Positions 1-5,157 of a DNA stretch of 5,297 nt are shown here, piece after piece. The DNA lies in contig KN173992.1 of assembly GCA_000759655.1 (NCBI GenBank), forward strand, positions 2,268-7,564. The letters run 5' to 3'. Position 1 is the stretch's first letter; each line of letters opens with the position of its first letter. The DNA is from Acidicaldus organivorans (GTDB lineage Bacteria > Pseudomonadota > Alphaproteobacteria > Acetobacterales > Acetobacteraceae). The notes under the pieces were generated by a model, which had not been told where the DNA came from, ran no database searches, and saw only the letters and a program-made list of their open reading frames with translations. A program made the translations under genes and the position numbers.

Positions 1-800
1 GCTATGCGCTCTCCGGCCTCGACATCGCGCTTTGGGACCTCGCCGGAAAGCGCGCCGGGCTGCCGCTCGCCGAGCTTTGGGGCGGGGCGGCGCGGTGGGC
101 CGTCCCCATCTACTGGAGCCTGCTGCGCTACGACGCGCCCGGCGTGGTGGCGCGCGCCGTGGCCGAGGCGCGCGGGCGGGGGTTCCGCGCCTTCAAGCTG
201 CACGAGGTGCGCGAGGCGCCGGTCGCCGCGGCGCGCGCCGTGCTCGGCCCGGAGACCGAGCTCATGCTCGACGTCAACTGTGCCTGGCGTTACGCGGAGG
301 CCGAGGCGATGGCCCGCGCTCTCGCCCCCTACCGCCTCGCCTGGCTCGAAGAGCCCATCTGGCCCCCCGAGGACCTGGCGAGCCTCACCCGGCTTGCCGC
401 CGCCCACCCCGAGATCCCGCTCGCCGCGGGCGAGAACGCAGGAAGTGCGGCGGCATTCGTCCCGCTCATCGGCTGCGCCGGGCTTTCCATCCTTCAGCCG
501 AGCGTGACCAAGATAGGCGGCATCACCTCGTTCCTGGAGACGGCGCTCGCCATATTGCGCGCGGGCAAGAGGCTCGCCCCGCACTCACCCTATTTCGGTC
601 CCGGATTGCTGGCCACGCTGCAGCTCGCGGCGCGGTTTCCCGAGATCGCTTATGTCGAACTGTTCGGGGTGACGCTTGCGCCCTCGCTCTATGGCGATCG
701 CCTCACCCCCGATGGCGAGGGCCTGCTCCATCTGCCCGAAGGCCCCGGGCTTGGGGCCGATCCCGACGCGGAGGTGATCGCCGCGCATCGGCTCGATTGA
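1..800 (+). CDS. Mandelate racemase/muconate lactonizing enzyme family protein (enolase superfamily), 5'-truncated
   Basis: This is the C-terminal part of an acid-sugar dehydratase/racemase-type enzyme. The reading frame enters at base 3 and gives 265 residues before TGA at 798-800; the N-terminal capping domain is mostly missing. The fragment opens with the family block GLDIALWDLAGK, followed by the barrel. By my count from the first visible codon, the catalytic motif on strand 2 is K65-x-H67 (KxK in mandelate racemase). The Mg2+ ligands are D90 (LDVN), E116 (LEEP) and E144 (AGEN). H194 (PHSPYFGPG) is the general base of strand 7, and E219 (YVE) is the strand-8 acid. The strand-6 Asp that normally pairs with that His is Ser167 (QPSVTKIGG); its spacing to E144 (23) and H194 (27) matches mandelate racemase, as I recall that sequence. 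Substrate cannot be assigned; a dehydratase of a sugar acid or hydroxy acid is likely. The next gene, on the same strand, begins 235 bp later, so co-transcription is possible but not certain. Confidence 0.9.
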   Translation, partial: YALSGLDIALWDLAGKRAGLPLAELWGGAARWAVPIYWSLLRYDAPGVVARAVAEARGRGFRAFKLHEVREAPVAAARAVLGPETELMLDVNCAWRYAEAEAMARALAPYRLAWLEEPIWPPEDLASLTRLAAAHPEIPLAAGENAGSAAAFVPLIGCAGLSILQPSVTKIGGITSFLETALAILRAGKRLAPHSPYFGPGLLATLQLAARFPEIAYVELFGVTLAPSLYGDRLTPDGEGLLHLPEGPGLGADPDAEVIAAHRLD

Positions 801-882
801 GGAGTGCGACTGGAGATTTGAGGCGATGGGAGGGCGGCGGAGAAAAAACGGCGAAGAAAGAGTGGGGAGGAAACGGAAGATG

Positions 883-987
883 GACGCCAAGGAGCGCGAA
901 GAACGCAAGGAACAAAAAGAACACAAGGAACACAGGGAACTCGGGGAACACGGGGAACGGGAACACAGGGAGCGGGCGGAACACGCG
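883..987. repeat. 9-bp purine-rich tandem repeat (about 12 units)
   Basis: Units of consensus GAACACARG run head to tail from 883 in nine-base steps: 883, 892, 901, 910, 919, 928, 937 and 946, then one 6-base unit at 955-960, then 961, 970 and 979. The central units (919-954) are the most uniform and the outer ones are degenerate. It sits in the 235-bp gap between the enolase-superfamily gene and the RraA-like gene, inside a purine-dominated tract that starts near 826. Because 9 is a multiple of 3, the repeat keeps frames open; in the frame of the downstream gene it reads as Glu-His-Lys-like triplets. It resembles the dispersed GAACACAGG-type intergenic minisatellites found in many bacterial genomes. 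No function is visible. Confidence 0.85.
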
Positions 988-1035
988 AGGAAAACCCCCA
1001 CCCTTGGCTGCCGGATCCTCAGGCGGCGGGTCCGG

Positions 1036-1680
1036 GTGAGCCCAAGCCTGGTCGAGGCGGCGCGCGGCCTGCCGCTGGCCAATGTGAGCGACGTGATGAA
1101 CCGGATGAGCGGCGATGGCGGGCTCCTGTGCCCGATGCATGACGGCACCCCGCTCGCCGGGGCAGCGCTCACCGTGCGAACCCGGGCGGGCGACAACCTC
1201 CTCGTGCACAAGGCGATCGACCTCGCCGAGCCGGGCGACGTGATCGTGGTCGATGCGGGCGGGGCCACGGGCACCGCCATTATCGGCGAGATCATGGTGA
1301 CGTATGCGCGACGCCGCGGCGTGGCGGGCTTCGTCATTTACGGCGCGGTGCGCGACGCCGCGGCGCTCAAGGCGCAGGATCTTCCCGTCTTCGCGGTGGG
1401 GGTCTCGCATCGCGGCCCTTACAAGGACGGGCCGGGTGAGATCAACGTGCCGGTGGTGATCGGGGGGATGGTGGTGATGCCGGGTGATTTGGTGCTGGGG
1501 GATGCCGACGGCGTGCTCGCCGTGCCCGCCCTCGAGGCCGAGGCGGTGATCGCCGCGGCGCGCGCCAAGCAGGCGGCGGAGGCCGAGACCCTCCGTGCCT
1601 TGCGCGAAGGGCGGGGGATCGAGCGGGGATGGGTCGATGCCGCTCTCGCCCGCATCGGCTGCGCAATCGAAGACGGGTGA
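1036..1680 (+). CDS. RraA-family class II aldolase, candidate 4-carboxy-4-hydroxy-2-oxoadipate/HMG aldolase (LigK/ProA-like)
   Basis: The product is 214 residues, typical for the RraA/HMG-CHA aldolase family, whose aldolase members cleave 4-carboxy-4-hydroxy-2-oxoadipate to pyruvate and oxaloacetate using a divalent metal. Visible blocks in order are LANVSDVMNRM (14-24), GDNLLVHKAIDLAEPGDVIVVDAGG (52-76), the metal/substrate block G84-E85...R106-D107, GPYKDGPGEINVPV (127-140) and PGDLVLGDADGVLAVP (149-164). The acidic residue 20 positions before the RD pair is Glu (E85), where LigK-type aldolases have Asp (D-X20-R-D). The usual VIDG is VIYG (Y102). I chose GTG at 1036 because family homology begins just after it; upstream is the 9-bp repeat. 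Its ribosome binding site is weak. The stop TGA overlaps the transporter's GTG start by 4 bp. Neighbouring LigJ-like hydratase supports an aldolase over an RNase E regulator role; the exact substrate is inference. Confidence 0.88.
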   Translation: MSPSLVEAARGLPLANVSDVMNRMSGDGGLLCPMHDGTPLAGAALTVRTRAGDNLLVHKAIDLAEPGDVIVVDAGGATGTAIIGEIMVTYARRRGVAGFVIYGAVRDAAALKAQDLPVFAVGVSHRGPYKDGPGEINVPVVIGGMVVMPGDLVLGDADGVLAVPALEAEAVIAAARAKQAAEAETLRALREGRGIERGWVDAALARIGCAIEDG

Positions 1681-3002
1681 GCGTGGTGGCCGAGGACCGC
1701 CTCATCGCGCGTCTCTTCCGGCGGCTGATCCCCTTCCTCTTCGCCGCCATGTTCTTCAACTATCTCGACCGCATCAACATCGCCTTCGCCGCGCTGCACA
1801 TGAATGCCGCGCTCGGCCTGAGCCCCGCGGTGTTCGGCATGGGGGGCTCCATTTTCTTCGCCGGCTACATGGTGCTGCAGGTGCCGAGCAACCTGCTTTT
1901 GCACCGGCTCGGGGCGCGGTGGTGGCTCGGGGCCATTCTCATCGCCTGGGGGCTGATCGCCGCAGCCACCGCCTTCGTGCGCGGCGCGGCGGGGTTTTAT
2001 GCGCTCCGCTTCGCGCTCGGTCTCGCCGAGGCGGGTTTCCTGCCTGGGGTTGCGGTCTATGTGGCGCGCTGGTTTCCGGAAAGCCACCGGGCGCGGGCAG
2101 TGGCGCGCTACATCATCGCAGGCCAGATCGCCGCGGTGCTGGGCGGGCCGCTCTCGGCGGCGCTGATGAAGGGGCTCGACGGCGTGGCGGGGCTTTCCGG
2201 CTGGCAGTGGATGCTGATCGCCGAGGGGGTGCCGGTCGCCCTGCTCGGGCTCGCCTTCTGGGCCTTCCTTCCCGAGCGGCCGGAGGCGGCGGGGTGGCTC
2301 TCCGGCGCGGAGAAAATGCATCTTCTCGCCGCCCTCGGCGCGGGCGAGGCGGGGGCGGAGAGCGCAGGCTCTGCCTCGCCCTGGCGGGATGGGCGGGTGG
2401 TGTGGCTCGCCCTCCTCTTCGGCTCGGCGCTGGTCGGCGTCTATGGCATGCTGCTCTGGCTGCCCCCGATCCTCCGCGCCCTGGGGGGGGCGGATGCTCT
2501 CCTCCTCGGCCTGCTCTCGGCGTTGCCGCCGCTCGTCGGGGTCATCGGCAGTCTCATGGTGGGGGCGAGCTCGGACCGGCATGGCGAGCGCCACCGTCAT
2601 CTCGCCTTCGTCTATCTGCTCGCCGCCTTCGGCTTCGCGGGAAGCGCGCTCGCCCCGCCGCTCGCCGCCTATCTGCTGATTGCGCTCGCAAGCTTCGGCC
2701 TCAATGCGGGGAATGCGCTCTTCTGGAGCCTCGCCACCCGGCTCGGGACCGGACGGGCGCAGGCGGTGGCGATCGCGCTGGTCAACACGCTCGCCCAGTT
2801 CGGCGGGCTGATCGGCCCGGCGATGATCGGCTGGGTGCGGCAATGGAGCGGGGGCTTTGCCGGCGCGCTCGCCGCGATCGCGGCCTTTCTCACTCTGGCG
2901 GCGGTCCTTGCCTGGTTTTTCCCCGAACGTCCGCTCCCCTTGCACGGCGCGTCTCGTTTCGGTCCCGGAGGTGAAGCGGCAGGAGGAGGAGACATACGAT
3001 GA
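1677..3002 (+). CDS. MFS transporter, anion:cation symporter (tartrate/phthalate-type) family
   Basis: The predicted protein has 441 residues, the usual length for the ACS branch of the major facilitator superfamily, which takes up organic anions such as phthalate, tartrate, hydroxyphenylacetate and hexuronates by proton symport. TM1 carries the family block NYLDRINIAFA (28-38, with D31-R32-x-N34). The loop 2-3 motif reads PSNLLLHRLGARWW (70-83), and TM4-5 holds RFALGLAEAGFLPG and WFPESHRARAV. A hydrophilic central loop (about 200-240) separates two six-helix halves, and a second half of at least five hydrophobic segments runs to about 415. The C-terminal tail is Gly-rich because it also encodes the next gene's ribosome binding site. 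Start GTG 1677 overlaps the aldolase stop (GTGA); GTG 1683 or 1686 are close alternatives. The stop overlaps the next start (ATGA). It probably imports the carboxylate used by this operon. Confidence 0.92.
   Translation: MSVVAEDRLIARLFRRLIPFLFAAMFFNYLDRINIAFAALHMNAALGLSPAVFGMGGSIFFAGYMVLQVPSNLLLHRLGARWWLGAILIAWGLIAAATAFVRGAAGFYALRFALGLAEAGFLPGVAVYVARWFPESHRARAVARYIIAGQIAAVLGGPLSAALMKGLDGVAGLSGWQWMLIAEGVPVALLGLAFWAFLPERPEAAGWLSGAEKMHLLAALGAGEAGAESAGSASPWRDGRVVWLALLFGSALVGVYGMLLWLPPILRALGGADALLLGLLSALPPLVGVIGSLMVGASSDRHGERHRHLAFVYLLAAFGFAGSALAPPLAAYLLIALASFGLNAGNALFWSLATRLGTGRAQAVAIALVNTLAQFGGLIGPAMIGWVRQWSGGFAGALAAIAAFLTLAAVLAWFFPERPLPLHGASRFGPGGEAAGGGDIR
2981..2991 (+). promoter_or_regulatory. 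Strong ribosome binding site for the LigJ-like hydratase
   Basis: AGGAGGAGGAG lies 7 bases before ATG 2999 and is embedded in the last codons of the transporter gene. It fixes ATG 2999 as the start and allows independent initiation in addition to coupling through the ATGA overlap. Confidence 0.8.
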
Positions 3003-4054
3003 TCATCGACTGTCATGGCCACTCCCCCCCCGCCCCCGCCGCGCACGAGGCATGGCGGCGGGCGCAGGTCGCGGCGGCGAGCCCGGCCGAGGTGCCGCCC
3101 CCGCCCCGCATCAGCGATGACGAGATCCGCGAGAGTTTGCTTACGGGTCAGATCGCGCTCCAGAAGGCGCGCGGCATCGATCTCGTGCTGTTCTCGCCGC
3201 GTGCCGCTGGGATGGGCCATCACGAGGGCGATGCGCGGGCCAACGCGGCCTGGGCCGATCTCTGCAACACGCTGATCCACCGGGTGTGTACGCTGTTTCC
3301 GGAGCGTTTCATCGGCGTCTGCCAACTTCCCCAAGCGCCGGGCGTTTCGCCCGCGACCTGTATCCCCGAGCTTGAACGGGCGGTGCGCGCCTATGGGTTC
3401 GTCGCCTGCAATCTCAATCCCGACCCCTCGGGCGGGCGCTGGTCCGACCCGCCGCTTCATGACCGCTACTGGTATCCGCTCTATGAGAAAATGGTCGAAC
3501 TCGACGTGCCGGCGATGGTGCATGTGAGTTCGTCGTGCAATCCGCATTTCCACACGACCGGAGCGCATTACATCAACGCCGATACCGCGGCCTTCATGCA
3601 GTTTCTCACCTCCGACCTCTTCCGCGATTTTCCGACGCTCAAGTTCATCATTCCGCACGGGGGCGGAGCCGCGCCCTATCACTGGGGCCGCTATCGGGGG
3701 CTGGCCCAGGACATGGGCCGCCCGCCGCTTTCCGAGCTCCTGTTGCACAACGTGTTCTTCGACACCTGCGTCTATCATCAGGCGGGGATGGAGCTTCTCT
3801 TTCGCGTGGTGCCGGTGGAAAACATCCTGTTCGCTTCCGAAATGCTGGGGGCGGTGCGGGGCATCGATCCCGAGACCGGCTATCCCTTCGATGACACCAG
3901 GCGGATGATCGAGGCGATTCCCTGGCTCGGGGCGCGGGAGCGGGCTCTGGTCTATGCCGGCAATGCGCTTCGCGTCTATGGGCGGCTTGCCGGGCAGATG
4001 CGGAAGCAGGGGATCGCGGTGCCGGAGGATGCCGCATCGGACGGCGCGTCTTGA
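2999..4054 (+). CDS. ligJ: Amidohydrolase-superfamily hydratase, 4-oxalomesaconate hydratase (LigJ-like)
   Basis: The 351-residue product closely matches LigJ of Sphingobium in blocks I can recall along its whole length: MIIDCHGH (1-8), ISDDEIRES (38-46), FSPRA (65-69), CNLNPDPSGG (137-146), YEKMVELDVPAMVHVS (162-177), DFPTLKFIIPHGGGAAPYHWGR (210-231) and ASEMLGAVRGIDPETG (279-294). LigJ hydrates the 4-oxalomesaconate tautomer (KCH) to 4-carboxy-4-hydroxy-2-oxoadipate in protocatechuate 4,5-cleavage and gallate catabolism. The single Zn2+ site is intact: H6 and H8 (HxH), H175 and E281, with H220 as a further active-site residue. The family is amidohydrolase by fold but the reaction is hydration, so a generic 'amidohydrolase' label would mislead. 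The start is fixed by a strong ribosome binding site and a 4-bp overlap with the transporter. Its product is the expected substrate of the RraA/LigK-like enzyme two genes upstream. An ACMSD-like decarboxylase is a less likely alternative. Confidence 0.85.
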   Translation: MIIDCHGHSPPAPAAHEAWRRAQVAAASPAEVPPPPRISDDEIRESLLTGQIALQKARGIDLVLFSPRAAGMGHHEGDARANAAWADLCNTLIHRVCTLFPERFIGVCQLPQAPGVSPATCIPELERAVRAYGFVACNLNPDPSGGRWSDPPLHDRYWYPLYEKMVELDVPAMVHVSSSCNPHFHTTGAHYINADTAAFMQFLTSDLFRDFPTLKFIIPHGGGAAPYHWGRYRGLAQDMGRPPLSELLLHNVFFDTCVYHQAGMELLFRVVPVENILFASEMLGAVRGIDPETGYPFDDTRRMIEAIPWLGARERALVYAGNALRVYGRLAGQMRKQGIAVPEDAASDGAS

Positions 4055-4063
4055 GTTCACTGC

Positions 4064-4073
4064 GAGGGAGGAG
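4064..4073 (+). promoter_or_regulatory. Ribosome binding site for the TfdA-like dioxygenase
   Basis: GAGGGAGGAG sits in the 22-base gap after the hydratase stop and 3-5 bases before ATG 4077. It favours this ATG over ATG 3954, which is in the same frame but lies well inside the hydratase gene and would add 41 residues with no family similarity. Confidence 0.7.
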
Positions 4074-4076
4074 ACG

Positions 4077-4961
4077 ATGCAACCCGAAATCATTCCACTC
4101 CATCCGCTTTTTGCAGCCGAGGTGCGCGGCGTGGATGCCGGTGCGCCGCTCACTGAGCCGGTCGCGGCTTCACTGCGGGAGGCGATCGACCGCTACGCGG
4201 TGCTGGTCTTGCGCGGCCAGAAATTGGACGATGAGCACCAGATCGCCTTCACCCGCTATTTCGGCGAGCCCGAGATCAATATCGGCATCTACCGCCCGGC
4301 GAGCCAGCGTCGGCTCGCCCGACCAGAGATGGCCGATGTCTCCAACGTCACGCCGCAGGACACCGTCCAGGCACGGGATGACAAGCGGCGGATGTTCAAT
4401 CTCGGCAACATGCTCTGGCACACCGACAGCTCGTTTCGCAAACCGTCGGGCTGTCTTTCGTTTCTTTATGCGCACGCCGTTCCCTCGCGCGGGGGTGAGA
4501 CGGAATTCGCCGACCTCCGCGCCGCCTATGAGGCGCTCGATGACGAGACCAAGGCGACGATCGAGGGGCTGCGCGCCGAGCATTCGATCCTGCACTCGCG
4601 GGCCACGCTGGGCTTCACCGAGTTTTCGGAAGGCGAACGGGCGGCGTTGCCTCCCGTCCTTCAGCCACTGGTGCGCCGCCATCCCGGCTCGGGGCGCAAG
4701 AGCCTCTATCTCGCCTCGCACGCCTCCCACATCGTGGGCTGGCCGGTGCCGGAGGGACGGCTTCTGCTGCGCGATCTCATCGAATTCGCCACGCGGCGGG
4801 AATTCGTTTACGTGCATCGGTGGCGGGTGGGCGATCTGGTGATCTGGGACAATCGCTGCACGCTCCATCGCGGCCGCCCCTATCCGCCCGAGGAGCGGCG
4901 CGATTTGCGGCGGGTCACCACCATCGATCCGGAAAACCTCGCCCAACCCGCGGCGGCGTGA
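4077..4961 (+). CDS. TauD/TfdA family Fe(II)/2-oxoglutarate-dependent dioxygenase, close to TfdA
   Basis: The 294-residue product is about the size of TfdA (287), the enzyme that removes the side chain of 2,4-dichlorophenoxyacetate by hydroxylating the ether-linked carbon. Blocks shared with TfdA as I recall it are PLHPLFAAEV (7-16), VLRGQ (44-48), MLWHTDSSF (112-120), GGETEFADLRAAYEAL (139-154), GLRAEHSIL (164-172), GSGRKSLYLASHASH (204-218), REFVYVHRW (241-249) and VGDLVIWDNRCTLHRGR (251-267). The iron triad is H115, D117 and H264. R275 (His+11) fits the 2-oxoglutarate C5 carboxylate contact and R279 (His+15) the contact to the substrate's anionic group, by TauD spacing; T142 matches the conserved co-substrate Thr. 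All catalytic residues are present, so the enzyme should be active. Similarity runs beyond generic TauD and fits the tfdA-alpha type of alphaproteobacteria; an aryloxyacetate or cinnamate-like acid is plausible, but the true substrate is not shown. It is the last gene of the cluster. Confidence 0.92.
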   Translation: MQPEIIPLHPLFAAEVRGVDAGAPLTEPVAASLREAIDRYAVLVLRGQKLDDEHQIAFTRYFGEPEINIGIYRPASQRRLARPEMADVSNVTPQDTVQARDDKRRMFNLGNMLWHTDSSFRKPSGCLSFLYAHAVPSRGGETEFADLRAAYEALDDETKATIEGLRAEHSILHSRATLGFTEFSEGERAALPPVLQPLVRRHPGSGRKSLYLASHASHIVGWPVPEGRLLLRDLIEFATRREFVYVHRWRVGDLVIWDNRCTLHRGRPYPPEERRDLRRVTTIDPENLAQPAAA

Positions 4962-5000
4962 AGGGCATCGCCCGGCGGGGTTCTCGCCCTTGCCAAGGGC
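4961..5000 (+). other. Alternative hairpins directly after the operon (AAGGGC/GCCCTT/AAGGGC)
   Basis: GCCCTT at 4986-4991 can pair with AAGGGC at 4961-4966, enclosing a small CCC/GGG stem at 4971-4979. It can instead pair with AAGGGC at 4995-5000, with a 3-base loop. The two pairings exclude each other. No T-run follows. It may protect the mRNA 3' end or contribute to termination. Confidence 0.35.
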
Positions 5001-5008
5001 CGGGGGCC

Positions 5009-5051
5009 GGGGTCTCGGAGGCGGTCTGCCGACACCCCAGAGGGGCTATTT
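5009..5051 (+). terminator. Possible transcription terminator of the catabolic operon
   Basis: GGGGTCTCGG at 5009-5018 pairs with CCGACACCCC at 5029-5038: ten positions with one C-C mismatch and a 10-base loop. A short T-run (5049-5052) follows about 10 bases later, and more T-runs lie at 5059-5063 and 5070-5073. The T-run is not immediately adjacent, so this is a weak or atypical intrinsic terminator; Rho-dependent termination is as likely. Confidence 0.35.
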
Positions 5052-5101
5052 TCGGCGGTTTTTCCGCGATTTTCGGGGGGAGTGCATGGCCCTTGATCGG
5101 G

Positions 5102-5157
5102 TGGTGCCGGCGCTCGGGATCGAACCGAGGGCCTACTGATTACGAATCAGATGCCTC
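5102..5157 (-). pseudogene. 3' fragment of tRNA-Thr(CGT), likely integration attachment site
   Basis: On the minus strand this stretch reads as the 3' three-quarters of a tRNA. It has an anticodon loop TTCGTAA (anticodon CGT, threonine) on a CTGA/TCAG stem, a 5-base variable region, a T arm with stem CTCGG/CCGAG and loop TTCGATC, a 7-base acceptor strand CGCCGGC, discriminator A and an encoded CCA (5102-5104). The numbering is exact from position 27 to 76. The partner acceptor strand (GCCGGCG) and a D arm are absent: beyond about 5157 the sequence is unrelated. A fragment from the anticodon region to CCA is the classic core duplicated by tyrosine integrases. Given its polarity, the inserted element would lie to the right and the operon on the flanking chromosome side. 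Confidence 0.75.

Noticed and set aside
883..987. CRISPR array
   Set aside because: The units are 9 bp with no spacers; it is a simple tandem minisatellite.
826..1035. N-terminal extension of the aldolase starting at ATG 826 or ATG 880
   Set aside because: The added residues are encoded mainly by the purine-rich repeat, family similarity begins only after GTG 1036, and the resulting 284-residue protein would exceed the usual family size.
801..1035. Search for a sigma-70 type promoter for the four-gene cluster
   Set aside because: The tract is strongly purine-biased and I could not identify convincing -35/-10 elements or an operator palindrome; a promoter may exist but is not visible.
1036..1680. 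Regulator of RNase E activity (RraA) or demethylmenaquinone methyltransferase annotation
   Set aside because: The fold is shared, but the operon with a LigJ-like hydratase and a carboxylate importer, plus the conserved RD pair, points to a metabolic aldolase/lyase.
1419..2945. Long open frames on the minus strand opposite the aldolase, transporter and hydratase genes
   Set aside because: They are antisense to well-supported genes, have Arg/Pro/Glu-rich composition typical of GC-rich shadow frames, and show no family motifs.
5086..5139. Short + strand frame (17 codons) beginning at ATG 5086
   Set aside because: It reads through the tRNA fragment in antisense and ends in it; this is a common spurious ORF type beside tRNA genes.
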